Shown: one piece after another, positions 17,492-25,225 of the stretch
Layout: each line of letters begins with the position of its first letter
Numbering within the stretch: the first letter of the stretch is position 1
Assembly (NCBI RefSeq): GCF_900291475.1
Contig: NZ_OLMM01000002.1
Location: forward strand, 121,183-185,182
Source: Acidaminococcus hominis
GTDB lineage: Bacteria > Bacillota > Negativicutes > Acidaminococcales > Acidaminococcaceae
Direction of reading: 5' to 3'
DNA: 64,000 nucleotides
Translations under genes and position numbers: made by a program
Notes under the pieces: model-generated
Told to the model about the DNA's origin: nothing
The model's database searches: none
The model's input: only the letters and a program-made list of their open reading frames with translations

Positions 17492-17686
17492 TCAGTACAC
17501 GCCCAGTTTTTCCAGGCCCATGCCAATGCCAAACACCACTACCAGGGCAATGATGCACACCTGGGTCAGCTTTTCTTCCCGGGGCGGCGGCAAAAAGAAT
17601 GCGAAAGTATCTGGACGCTTTTGGGCCAGCAGGTACCAAATGCAGATAATCAGTTCTATTACGCCAATAATTTGGGGTATGCTCAT
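17492..17686 (-). CDS. Small membrane protein (64 residues)
   Basis: The 64-residue product has two hydrophobic segments, IIGVIELIICIWYLLA near residues 6-21 and VCIIALVVVFGIGMGLEKLG near 43-62, joined by a polar loop containing FFLPPPREEKL. GGAGGAGGG precedes the ATG at good distance, which makes it a convincing gene. No family is recognised. It may be co-transcribed with the 43-residue protein downstream. The deformylase-like gene, also on the minus strand, lies downstream on the map but upstream in transcription, with about 74 bp between. Confidence 0.6.
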   Translation of the reverse strand: MSIPQIIGVIELIICIWYLLAQKRPDTFAFFLPPPREEKLTQVCIIALVVVFGIGMGLEKLGVY

Positions 17687-17760
17687 GAAAGTCCCTCCTC
17701 CAATTGTTCAGAAGTATACACTAAGCGTATTTCTTCCCGTTGTCAAGGCATTTCTTGGGG

Positions 17761-18174
17761 CTAGATCAGGATACCCTGGAGATGGTCCAGTTCATGCTGG
17801 ATAATTTCCGCCGTGAACCCCTGAAAGGTCTTTTTCTTCTTTTTGAACTGAGCATCCCGATAGGTCACTTCCAGGGTTTCGTACCGCTTGCAGGGCCGGA
17901 CCCCGGACAGGGAAAGGCAGCCCTCTTCTGTGTCGTAGGCCTTGGGGGAATGCTTCACAATTTCCGGATTGTACATGACCACCGTATGGTTCCCCTCCCG
18001 AAAAACAATAATGGCCTTATTTACGCCAATCATGTTGGCTGCGAGGCCTACACAGTGGTCCAGATGGGCTTCCAGGGTATCCTTCAGGTCCTGGGCTACA
18101 GCTGCGTCTTCCTTGACGGCCGGAACGGCCTTTTGCTGCAAAAAAATAATATCCCGGATAATTTCTCGTACCAT
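17761..18174 (-). CDS. def: Peptide deformylase-like protein, variant motif 1
   Basis: A 137-residue metalloprotein of the peptide deformylase family, which removes the formyl group from nascent proteins. Motif 2 (EGCLS, Cys86) and motif 3 (QHELDH, His127/Glu128/His131) are intact, so the metal site is complete. Motif 1, normally GxGLAAxQ, reads CVGLAANMIG, with Met48 at the place of the oxyanion-stabilising Gln. From memory, a Firmicutes group of short deformylases shares this AANMIG form. It is therefore a known variant whose activity is less certain than that of a classical Def. AAGGAG lies 7 bases before the ATG. It is a lone gene. Confidence 0.8.
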   Translation of the reverse strand: MVREIIRDIIFLQQKAVPAVKEDAAVAQDLKDTLEAHLDHCVGLAANMIGVNKAIIVFREGNHTVVMYNPEIVKHSPKAYDTEEGCLSLSGVRPCKRYETLEVTYRDAQFKKKKKTFQGFTAEIIQHELDHLQGILI

Positions 18175-18292
18175 AATTTACTCCTTACGCAGAAATGCGG
18201 TATTTTTGCCATTTATCATGATATAATAATACTATCAAGATAAACCTGGCAAGTTTCCTCTATTATAAGCTAAGAAAGAAGGTTTGCAAATC

Positions 18293-18847
18293 ATGGCACA
18301 TATTTTATGCATTGCAGGTCATCCCCATCCGGAACAATCCCTGGCCAATGCCGCCATTTTGGCAGAAGTAGAAAAGGCCGGTCTGGACCTTACCGTAGAA
18401 AATCTGGCAGAAACGGGCGGCCAGTGGGACATTGCCGCCGAACAGGAAAAGGTCAAGGCCGCAGACGTACTGGTCTTCCAGTTTCCCTTTTATTGGTACT
18501 CCTACCCTGCCCTTTTGAAAAAGTGGGTGGAGGAAGTATTGGCTCACGGGTTTGCCTACGGCAGCACGGGAACGGCCCTAAAGGGAAAGGATTTCTTCCT
18601 GTCCTTTACCACCGGCGGCGCCAAGGATACCTACCGCCCCGGAGGCGTCCAAAACCGGCCGGTAGAAGAATATCTGTATAATTTTGATCAGTTGGCGCTC
18701 TTTACCGGCATGAAGGCTCACGCTCCCTTTGTGACCTACGGCTGTATGTACGTTCCTGGGGTCAGTGCTGAAGCCGACAAGGAACGGATTCTCAAGGACT
18801 GCCAGGCCAGTGCCCAGAAGTTAATTGCCGCCCTGGAAAAATGCTGA
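18293..18847 (+). CDS. NAD(P)H-dependent flavodoxin-fold oxidoreductase (quinone reductase-like)
   Basis: A 184-residue FMN/FAD-binding protein of the KefF/MdaB/NQO group. It begins with the flavodoxin-like strand and loop ILCIAGHPHPEQSLANA. It has the family segment VLVFQFPFYWYSYPALLKKWVEEVLAHGFAYG, in which PxYWxSxPAxLKxWxDxV is the signature. A Gly-rich flavin loop, FTTGGAKDTY, follows. It probably reduces quinones or similar electrophiles. The ATG at 18293 has AAGAAGG about 10 bases upstream; a TTG three codons earlier is too close to that site. It is a single gene ending in a terminator. Confidence 0.85.
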   Translation: MAHILCIAGHPHPEQSLANAAILAEVEKAGLDLTVENLAETGGQWDIAAEQEKVKAADVLVFQFPFYWYSYPALLKKWVEEVLAHGFAYGSTGTALKGKDFFLSFTTGGAKDTYRPGGVQNRPVEEYLYNFDQLALFTGMKAHAPFVTYGCMYVPGVSAEADKERILKDCQASAQKLIAALEKC

Positions 18848-18862
18848 AGGAATTTTCTCTTT

Positions 18863-18889
18863 GACGCCCCTTTGCGGGCGTCTTTTTTT
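18863..18889 (+). terminator. Intrinsic terminator of the flavodoxin-fold oxidoreductase gene
   Basis: A 7-bp GC-rich hairpin (GACGCCC/GGGCGTC, 6-base loop) is followed by seven Ts, 16 bp after the stop codon. Confidence 0.9.
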
Positions 18890-18993
18890 CCAGTTTCTTA
18901 CCGGCTGCCAATACCCAAAATGTTCCAGCTCTAACGAATTGCCCACAATTTCGGACAAATGTTTGAAATTTCCGGGAAAAAGCAGATTCCTGC

Positions 18994-19022
18994 TTTACAC
19001 AGTGCTGGAATCATGTTACATT
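18994..19022 (+). promoter_or_regulatory. Promoter of the L-2-hydroxyacid dehydrogenase gene
   Basis: TTTACA (18994-18999) and TACATT (19017-19022) are separated by 17 bp, about 55 bp before the start codon. Confidence 0.5.
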
Positions 19023-19075
19023 TTAAATTATACGTTACATAAAACAGTATTCTTTTGCTTAAGGGAGGCAATACT

Positions 19076-20035
19076 ATGATAAAGAAACGTGTTGTAGGTG
19101 TAGTTGGGGTGGGCCATGTAGGTGCCCATGTAGCATTCTGTCTGGGCATGATGGGTGTAGCCGACGAAGTCCTGCTGTGTGATGTAGAAGAAAAGAAAGT
19201 AGGCGCTGAAGCCAACGACCTGATGGACGCCATGATGTTCATGCCCAACCACACTACCTACCGGGTAGTGGATTATGCCGGCCTGAAAGACTGCGACGTG
19301 ATTGTCAATGCCGTAGGCGATATTACCATCTGCCGTTCCTTCAACCGGGACGATGAACTCTCCAACAGTGTCCGTCAAGTGGCTGACTATGTACCCAAAG
19401 TCATGGCTGCCGGCTTTGATGGGATCTTTGTCAATATCACCAATCCCTGCGATGTAATCACCCGGCTGATTGCCCGGAAATCCGGCCTGCCCAAGGGCAG
19501 AGTCCTGGGCACCGGCACCATGCTGGATACCTCCCGCCTGGTTCATCAGCTGTCCGAAATCACCGGTTGGGACAGCAGAGGCTTCTTTGGCTTCATGATG
19601 GGCGAACACGGCAATGCCCAGTTCACGCCCTGGTCCCAGGTTACCTTCTTCGGCCAAAGCGTAGATCAAATTGCCGCCACCGAAAAGTTTGCCTTTGACC
19701 ATGAGAAAATCCAGCACGATGCCATTCAAGGCGGCTGGATTACCATGTCCGGCAAGTGGTGCACCGAATATGGCATCGCTTCTGCAGCGGCCACCCTGGT
19801 ACGCACCATTTTCCACGATGACAAGCGGATTCTCCCCTGCTCCGTAGAACTGGACGGGGAATACGGTGAACGGGATATCTTCACCGGTGTGCCCGCAGTA
19901 ATCGGAAAGAACGGCGTAGAAAAGGTGCTGGAATTCCAGCTGCCCGAAGCAGAAATGCAGACCTTCAAGAAATGCGTAGCTACCATCCGGCAAAATATTG
20001 CCAAAGGCAACGCCATTTTGGACGAACTGCACTAA
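19076..20035 (+). CDS. L-2-hydroxyacid dehydrogenase (L-2-hydroxyisocaproate/lactate type)
   Basis: An NAD-dependent enzyme interconverting 2-oxoacids and L-2-hydroxyacids. The 319-residue protein has the Rossmann motif GVVGVGHVGAHVA, ITNPCDVIT, GTGTMLDTSRLV (substrate Arg) and the catalytic loop GEHGNAQFTPWS. That last segment resembles the L-2-hydroxyisocaproate dehydrogenase form GEHGNSQF more than the GEHGDS of lactate dehydrogenase, so larger 2-oxoacids derived from amino acids are the likelier substrates. AGGGAGG precedes the ATG at 19076. It is monocistronic between its own promoter and terminator, in an organism expected to ferment amino acids. Confidence 0.82.
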   Translation: MIKKRVVGVVGVGHVGAHVAFCLGMMGVADEVLLCDVEEKKVGAEANDLMDAMMFMPNHTTYRVVDYAGLKDCDVIVNAVGDITICRSFNRDDELSNSVRQVADYVPKVMAAGFDGIFVNITNPCDVITRLIARKSGLPKGRVLGTGTMLDTSRLVHQLSEITGWDSRGFFGFMMGEHGNAQFTPWSQVTFFGQSVDQIAATEKFAFDHEKIQHDAIQGGWITMSGKWCTEYGIASAAATLVRTIFHDDKRILPCSVELDGEYGERDIFTGVPAVIGKNGVEKVLEFQLPEAEMQTFKKCVATIRQNIAKGNAILDELH

Positions 20036-20046
20036 ATACAGCAACA

Positions 20047-20085
20047 AACAAGCCCCTGGAGCCTAATGCCTCCAGGGGCTTGTTT
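20047..20085 (+). terminator. Intrinsic terminator of the L-2-hydroxyacid dehydrogenase gene
   Basis: The arms CAAGCCCCTGGAG and CTCCAGGGGCTTG form a 13-bp stem with a short loop, preceded by an A-rich and followed by a T-rich stretch. Confidence 0.85.
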
Positions 20086-20090
20086 GCGTT

Positions 20091-20124
20091 AAAAAGGACC
20101 GCACCAAACGGTACGGTCCTTTTG
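20091..20124 (-). terminator. Intrinsic terminator of the aminotransferase-FAH-SDR operon
   Basis: An imperfect stem, AAAGGACCG-ACC / GGT-CGGTCCTTT, with a 4-base loop. The A-run on the left becomes a T-run for minus-strand transcripts. It follows the SDR stop by 20 bp. Confidence 0.75.
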
Positions 20125-20142
20125 CAGTTTAGCGGTTGGCTC

Positions 20143-20937
20143 TTAATAAGCTTTGGTCATGGCGCCATCCAGCAGAATGGTCTGGCCGGATACGTAGCTG
20201 TTGGCTTCGCTGCACAGGAAGGCAGCCAGCCGGCCGTATTCGTCCAAATGGCCATAGCGGCCCAGAGGGAAGCTCTTCAGGTCGATTTTTTCGTAATCTT
20301 CCACGGATACCCCTGCCTTTTCGGCTCTCATTGCATTGAGTTTCAGAATCCGGTCGGTACCAATCCGGCCCGGTCCGATGACGTTGACCAGGATATTGTC
20401 GGGACCTACTTCCCGGGCCAGGGTCTTGCTCATGCCCACCACGCCCATACGCATGGTATTGGACAGAATCAGGTTATCCAGGCAGTCCTTGACGGAAGAA
20501 GAGGTGCTGTTGACAATGCGGCCGCCGCCCAGTTTTTTCATAGAAGGCAGTACCGCACGGATAGTGCGCACATATGACAGCAGGCACATGCCAAAAGCCT
20601 TTTCCCAGTCTTCGTCAGAGAAGTTCACGAAGGGGCCGGGTTTGGGGCCGGGGCACATATTCACCAAAGCCCAGATGTCACCCAGGGTGGCGATGGTGTG
20701 TGCTACCAGTTTGTCGATATCTTCAGCTTTATTTACATCGCACAGGTAGGCTTCCGGACGGTTGCCGGTTTCCTTTTCAATTTCATCCTGGGCAGCGTAC
20801 AGCTGTTCCTTAAAGGGTTCTGCGGTGCAGATCATCACCTTGGCGCCTTCCCGGGCCATTTCCGTAGCAATACCCTTGCCCAGGCCGGCAGCAGAAGCCA
20901 TACACAAAACAACTTTTCCTTTTAATCCTAAATCCAT
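20143..20937 (-). CDS. SDR-fold protein lacking the classical catalytic tetrad
   Basis: A 264-residue short-chain dehydrogenase/reductase-fold protein related to FabG. The nucleotide loop reads ASAAGLGKG, with Ala for the first Gly of GxxxGxG. The segment before GVVGMSKTLA, which normally holds YxxxK, reads SNTMR, so Ser and Arg stand at the Tyr and Lys positions. I recall an annotated SDR subgroup ('BKR-like') with exactly such departures, so this is probably not decay; the fold and C-terminal YVSGQTILLDGA are well kept. AGGAGG precedes the ATG. It is the last gene of a three-gene operon and may bind rather than reduce, or use a different mechanism. Confidence 0.8.
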   Translation of the reverse strand: MDLGLKGKVVLCMASAAGLGKGIATEMAREGAKVMICTAEPFKEQLYAAQDEIEKETGNRPEAYLCDVNKAEDIDKLVAHTIATLGDIWALVNMCPGPKPGPFVNFSDEDWEKAFGMCLLSYVRTIRAVLPSMKKLGGGRIVNSTSSSVKDCLDNLILSNTMRMGVVGMSKTLAREVGPDNILVNVIGPGRIGTDRILKLNAMRAEKAGVSVEDYEKIDLKSFPLGRYGHLDEYGRLAAFLCSEANSYVSGQTILLDGAMTKAY

Positions 20938-20980
20938 AGTTATCCTCCTATTAATTCAACAGTTCGTTTATTCGTTTCCG

Positions 20981-21907
20981 TTATTCTTTTTCCGGATGGA
21001 TTTTCAAGTCCACAACAGGGTTCACCAGGGCTCTCATTGCAAAGCCCTTGGGTCCGTAAATCCGGCATTCTGCCTGATCCCCATCCACAATGTGGAAAGC
21101 TCTGGGGGTACCGGTGGACAGCACGTCCCCAGCATACCAGCCCTGAATCTTGCTGTGCAGGGAAATCAGTTCATCCGGCTGATGCATCATATGGTCCACT
21201 GTGTTCTTGGCGTGGATTTCGCCATTATGGACGCTTTGGATTTCCAGCTTCAGCACATCGGGTACTTCGTCCGGCGTAACCAGTTCAGGCCCAAAGGAGA
21301 AGAACGTAGGGAAGTTTTTCACGATGGTCAGGTAACGGGGGTTGCCTGCCAGGAAATCATTGCCCTTCAAAATGGATTCTTCCGTCATGTCCAAAATGGT
21401 GGTGTAGCCCACAATAGCGTCCTGCCAATCGGCCTTTTCCACATCCCGGCAGTCCTTACCCAGGATAATGCCCAGTTCGGCTTCTGCCGTGGTCTTTTGG
21501 GCTTCCTTCAGTTTGGGAAGCTTAATCTCATCGGCAGGTCCCACCAGGGTATCTGCCTGTTTGAAGAAGCTGCCAGGGAAACCGGTAGGAGGCGCACTGC
21601 CAATATCACCAGCGTGATCCCGATAGTTCAGGCCAATGCCGAAAATCCGTTTGGGATTCCGGTACAGAGGGCCGTACACCACCTGGTCTTGGGGAATGAC
21701 CCCAGGAATGGTTTCCAGTTCGGCAGCACCGCCGGCATTATACCATTTGGTCAAGCCGGGAATCTGACCGGCCTGAATCAGACCCATCAGATCTTCCTTC
21801 CAGGCAGTCCCCTTGGCTGCATTCAATTTAGCAACGGGCAGAACGCCTGTCTTGGTTACAATCCCGGCCACTTCCTGGCCTTTTACTTTCACAGTTGCAA
21901 AACGCAT
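20981..21907 (-). CDS. Fumarylacetoacetate hydrolase (FAH) family protein
   Basis: A 308-residue FAH-superfamily enzyme; members hydrolyse, decarboxylate or hydrate 2-oxo-dioic compounds with a Mg ion. The C-terminal domain starts with PKRIFGIGLNYRDHAGD, has the metal-binding AEAELGIILGK (Glu pair), the Asp of TTILDMTEES and the late loop DVLSTGTPRA. An N-terminal domain of about 85 residues is present as in two-domain bacterial members. AGGAGG precedes the ATG. The gene lies 12 bp after the aminotransferase gene and 43 bp before the SDR gene, suggesting a pathway in which an amino acid is deaminated to a 2-oxo compound and then processed. Confidence 0.87.
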   Translation of the reverse strand: MRFATVKVKGQEVAGIVTKTGVLPVAKLNAAKGTAWKEDLMGLIQAGQIPGLTKWYNAGGAAELETIPGVIPQDQVVYGPLYRNPKRIFGIGLNYRDHAGDIGSAPPTGFPGSFFKQADTLVGPADEIKLPKLKEAQKTTAEAELGIILGKDCRDVEKADWQDAIVGYTTILDMTEESILKGNDFLAGNPRYLTIVKNFPTFFSFGPELVTPDEVPDVLKLEIQSVHNGEIHAKNTVDHMMHQPDELISLHSKIQGWYAGDVLSTGTPRAFHIVDGDQAECRIYGPKGFAMRALVNPVVDLKIHPEKE

Positions 21908-21919
21908 GGAAATTCCTCC

Positions 21920-23101
21920 TTAGTTTTTCTGCAGAGCAGCCACAGCTTCTTTGAGCTTCTGGCAGCCCTCCACAATGGAATCATAACTGGCGGCAAAGGA
22001 CAGCCGCAGGTACCCTTCCCCGCCGGGGCCGAACACGTCACCGGGAACCAGGGCGATCTTGGCATTTTCCAGCAGATAGGCAGAAAGCTCTGCGGATTTC
22101 ATGCCCAGAGACTTGCAGTTGATAAAGATGTAGAAAGCGCCTTTAGGGCATTGGCAGCTAATTCCGGGAATGGCATTGATGGCCTTCACCGCATAATCCC
22201 GGCGGCGCTTGTACTCTTTCACCATTTCTTCTACTTCGTCTCCTTCCTGATTCAGGGCGGCGGCGCCGGCCACCTGAACGAAGTTGGGGGCACAGGTTGT
22301 ATTATGTTGATGGAATTTGTTCATGGCAAGAATATATTCTTCCGGGGCGGCCACGTAGCCCAGCCGCCAGCCGTCCATGGCATAGGCCTTGGACATGCCG
22401 TTCAGGGTAAAGGTGTGTTCCTTCATGCCCGGCAGGGAAGCAATGCTCACATGTTCGGCGTCATCGTAGAGCAGCCGTTCGTACACTTCATCGGCTACTA
22501 CCATCAGATCATTTTGGATGGCAATGTCCGCCAGCTGCTGCAGCACATCCCGGGTCAGCACGCCGCCCGTAGGATTGTTGGGAGTAACAATGACAATGGC
22601 TTTGGTCTTTGCCGTCACTTTGGAATGGATTTCCTCAATGTCCAGCTGATAGCCATTTTCTTCCTTCAGACTATAGGTTACCGGTTTTGCGCCCAAAAGA
22701 TTGGGTACGTTGATGTAATTTAACCAAACCGGATCCGGCACCAAAATTTCATCTCCCGGATTCAGCAGGGTGGCCAGCACGGCCATTACGGCCTCGGACA
22801 GGCCTACCGTCACCAGCACTTCGGTGGGTTTATAGCTCACCTGGTTTTCCCGAAGCAGCTTGGCTGCAATGGCTTCCCGCAGTTCCATCAGTCCAAAGTT
22901 GGACGTATAGTGGACTTTGCCGGCTTCCAGGGCTTCCCAGGCAGCCTTTTTGATATATTCCGGCGTATCAAAATCCGGGCGGCCCAATTCAAAATGGAGC
23001 ACCCGTTCCCCAGCCCGTTCCATGGCCAGGGCTTTTTCATTTACCTTACGAATTCCGGAAGGAGCCATCCGGTTCATACGTTCTGCAATCTTCACAGTCA
23101 T
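21920..23101 (-). CDS. PLP-dependent aminotransferase, class I/II
   Basis: A 393-residue aspartate-aminotransferase-fold enzyme that moves an amino group between an amino acid and a 2-oxoacid. Seen are FELGRPDFDTP and VHYTSNFGLMELREAIA, the substrate-site TPNNPTGGVL and VVADEVYERL. The PLP lysine is in LNGMSKAYAMDGWRLGY and the carboxylate-binding Arg in YLRLSFAAS. The start at 23101 has GGAGG 7 bases upstream; the frame extends a few codons further without a site. It is the first gene of the operon, read from a promoter abutted by a possible LysR box. The amino-acid specificity is unknown. Confidence 0.9.
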   Translation of the reverse strand: MTVKIAERMNRMAPSGIRKVNEKALAMERAGERVLHFELGRPDFDTPEYIKKAAWEALEAGKVHYTSNFGLMELREAIAAKLLRENQVSYKPTEVLVTVGLSEAVMAVLATLLNPGDEILVPDPVWLNYINVPNLLGAKPVTYSLKEENGYQLDIEEIHSKVTAKTKAIVIVTPNNPTGGVLTRDVLQQLADIAIQNDLMVVADEVYERLLYDDAEHVSIASLPGMKEHTFTLNGMSKAYAMDGWRLGYVAAPEEYILAMNKFHQHNTTCAPNFVQVAGAAALNQEGDEVEEMVKEYKRRRDYAVKAINAIPGISCQCPKGAFYIFINCKSLGMKSAELSAYLLENAKIALVPGDVFGPGGEGYLRLSFAASYDSIVEGCQKLKEAVAALQKN

Positions 23102-23170
23102 CTTGATTCCTCCACTCAAACACCAGATTCGGACAGCTCACAATTGCGCCGGTTTTGGTTTGATGGTATG

Positions 23171-23200
23171 ATTATAAAATTGATGACAGGGTTTTGTGAA
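23171..23200 (-). promoter_or_regulatory. Promoter of the aminotransferase-FAH-SDR operon
   Basis: On the minus strand TTCACA (23195-23200) and TATAAT (23171-23176) are 18 bp apart. The -35 hexamer is immediately followed upstream by the candidate LysR site, the usual arrangement for activation. Confidence 0.6.
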
Positions 23201-23238
23201 ATACGTAAATGTATATCAGCCTATAGGTAAATTTGTAT
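23201..23238. promoter_or_regulatory. Two candidate LysR-type operator sites
   Basis: ATACGTAAATGTAT (23201-23214, ATAC-N6-GTAT) and the similar ATAGGTAAATTTGTAT (23223-23238) lie between the divergent aminotransferase operon and the LysR gene. The first abuts the operon's -35 element and the second touches the LysR leader, matching the activation-site/recognition-site pair of LysR systems. Binding is inferred. Confidence 0.45.
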
Positions 23239-23251
23239 AAGGGGGACAAAA

Positions 23252-24202
23252 ATGGCCGATTATAAAGAATATGTACACGCCGTGTACCAGGAAAAAAGTT
23301 TTTCCAATGCCGCCAAGAAACTATTTGTTTCCCAGCCCTGGCTTAGCGCCACCGTCAAAAAGGTGGAGCAGGAAATTGGCTTTCCCATCTTCAACCGGAG
23401 TACCAATCCCATTTCCCTGACGGAAGAAGGCCGGTATTATATCCGTCATATCGAACAAATTATGGCCCTTGAAAAAGAAATGGCCCAGCATTTCAAGGAG
23501 CTGCGGGAGGGGCAGAACCTGCGGCTGCACATTGGCAGCTCCATGTTTTTCTGTACCTATGTGCTCCCCAGCCTGCTGGCCGAATTTCAGGCCCAATATC
23601 CCCAGGCAGTGCTGTCCTTTACAGAAGGAACCACTGCCAACCTGGCCAAACGGCTGTTAGACGGGAAACTGGACTTTTTCCTGGAGGCAGAGGATCCGGC
23701 CGATCCCCAAATCACCACCCAATCCTGGGCCACGGAAGAAATCGTCCTGGCAGTCCCTGCCCAGAATCCCCTGAACCAGGAGCTGCGGCCTTACGCCTAT
23801 TCCTTTACGGACTTTCTCCAGCGGGAAAAGCCCCAGGTAAAAAGGCCTCCGGTCCCCCTCCGGGCTTTTCAGAACGAAAGCTTTCTGATGCTGAAATCCG
23901 GCCATGACATCCATACCCGCAGCGTGACCCTGTGCCGGAACGCCGGTTTTAACCCAAAGGTATCCATGTACCTGGCCCAGATGATGACTGCCTACTACCT
24001 GGTCTGCGAAGGCCAGGGCATTACCTTCCTCCGCTCCACCATCCCGGAATACGTAACACCCACGGACTCCGTGGTATTCTACCAGCTGGAGGACCCGGCT
24101 GCCCTTAGGACCATCTATCTGTCCTACCTGTCCCAAGGCACCAGTACCCTTGGCCGAAAACTTATCGATTACGTTTGGAGCCGGAACCTTCTGGGCAAAT
24201 AA
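23252..24202 (+). CDS. LysR-family transcriptional regulator (divergent to the aminotransferase operon)
   Basis: A 316-residue LysR-type regulator. Residues about 5-65 form the winged helix-turn-helix (YVHAVYQEKSFSNAAKKLFVSQPWLSATVKKVEQEIG, given here only as its landmark positions 7-43), followed by a linker helix and a two-lobe effector domain from about residue 90. It is transcribed away from the aminotransferase gene with 150 bp between starts, and two dyad sites lie in that gap. It is therefore very probably the regulator of that operon, responding to a pathway intermediate. AGGGGGA precedes the ATG. It ends at a strong terminator. Confidence 0.88.
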   Translation: MADYKEYVHAVYQEKSFSNAAKKLFVSQPWLSATVKKVEQEIGFPIFNRSTNPISLTEEGRYYIRHIEQIMALEKEMAQHFKELREGQNLRLHIGSSMFFCTYVLPSLLAEFQAQYPQAVLSFTEGTTANLAKRLLDGKLDFFLEAEDPADPQITTQSWATEEIVLAVPAQNPLNQELRPYAYSFTDFLQREKPQVKRPPVPLRAFQNESFLMLKSGHDIHTRSVTLCRNAGFNPKVSMYLAQMMTAYYLVCEGQGITFLRSTIPEYVTPTDSVVFYQLEDPAALRTIYLSYLSQGTSTLGRKLIDYVWSRNLLGK

Positions 24203-24220
24203 AACTGTCTGCAAAATGAG

Positions 24221-24262
24221 AAAAGACTTGCCGCCCCGCTTTGGGGGCCGGCAAGTCTTTTT
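24221..24262. terminator. Bidirectional terminator between the LysR gene and the deacylase gene
   Basis: The arms AAAAGACTTGCCG and CGGCAAGTCTTTT enclose a GC-rich loop, with A and T runs outside on each side. It serves the converging LysR and Nik-like operons. Confidence 0.85.
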
Positions 24263-24295
24263 GGTTTCTGAAGCACAAAATAGCTGCGGTTTGCG

Positions 24296-25225
24296 TTATT
24301 GGCCGTAGGCAAGCAGGGACTCTCCTTTGCGTACGCCTAAGGCAACAGTTTGGTACAAAATCACCCCGTCATACTGGGCCCGCACTTCCTGGAGGAGGCT
24401 GCCGGTCAGGGTTTCCAGCTTTCCCAACAGTTCTCCCTGGGAGATGGTTGCGCCCGGGCTTTTTACCGGCTGCCAAAAGCCTGGAGCCTCTGCTTCCACA
24501 TAGGAGGCCCTGCACAATTTTCGCTGAATCTGGGGCTGTACCCTGCCAGGTAAAATAGCCAGGTGCTGCAGCAGTGCCCGTACGTCCCGGCAGGCGTCCT
24601 GCACCTCCCCTTCCGACCAGGCTCCCCTGCCGCCCCGTTCCAAAAGCAGGGAAGGGATATTTTGCTGCACGGCCCAGCTGTACAGCCCATTCCGGGCCTG
24701 GGAGGGTACTTGGTACGGGACCGCCAACACCTGGGCGGCTTTTTCTGCCGCCTGATTTACAGCTGGCGTTCCTCCGGCCGGAACAAACACCAGGGGTTCC
24801 AGTGCTTCGTTCCAGTCTCCTCCGTGCAAATCCAAAAGGAAGTCGGCTGCCGGATACAAAGCGGCCTCCAGGGCCCAGGCCAGCCGGGCTGAAAGGGAGC
24901 CCTCCGGATTTCCCGGAAAGGCCCTGTTCAGGTTGAGGCCGTCCTCCGGCACCACCTGCTTGCTGCCTGCATAAAAGGCACTGGGATTCGCCAGCGGCAG
25001 CAAAACAACACTGCCGGACAGGGTTTCCGGGTCCAGCTCCTGGGCCAGCCTGCGCAGGGCCTGGATGCCCACATACTCGCAGCCGTGAACTCCGGCTGTT
25101 ACCACAAGGGTTTTTCCTGGCTTTTTCCCACAAAAGCAAAAAGCGGTTAACGGCGCAGCTCCCGGTACCGGAACCGCCGCTGGTTTCTGCTCTCCGGGCA
25201 AAAGTTGGGTTCCGCAAAAAATCAT
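24296..25225 (-). CDS. AstE/AspA-family deacylase (M14-type zinc hydrolase)
   Basis: A 309-residue member of the succinylglutamate desuccinylase/aspartoacylase family, zinc enzymes that remove acyl groups from N-acyl amino acids or related small molecules. Zinc ligands are visible in AGVHGCEYVG (His and Glu of HxxE) and in LLDLHGGD (His); GLNLNRAFPG contains the substrate Arg. A C-terminal domain of about 90 residues ends in a beta-barrel-like stretch. The ATG overlaps the stop of the NikE-like gene (ATGA), so it is translationally coupled to the importer. That suggests the imported compound is acylated or peptide-like and is opened in the cytoplasm. Confidence 0.82.
   Translation of the reverse strand: MIFCGTQLLPGEQKPAAVPVPGAAPLTAFCFCGKKPGKTLVVTAGVHGCEYVGIQALRRLAQELDPETLSGSVVLLPLANPSAFYAGSKQVVPEDGLNLNRAFPGNPEGSLSARLAWALEAALYPAADFLLDLHGGDWNEALEPLVFVPAGGTPAVNQAAEKAAQVLAVPYQVPSQARNGLYSWAVQQNIPSLLLERGGRGAWSEGEVQDACRDVRALLQHLAILPGRVQPQIQRKLCRASYVEAEAPGFWQPVKSPGATISQGELLGKLETLTGSLLQEVRAQYDGVILYQTVALGVRKGESLLAYGQ

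Noticed and set aside
20762-22723. 653-codon plus-strand open frame opposite the FAH and aminotransferase genes
   Set aside because: Antisense shadow. The minus-strand genes have full family motifs and ribosome sites.
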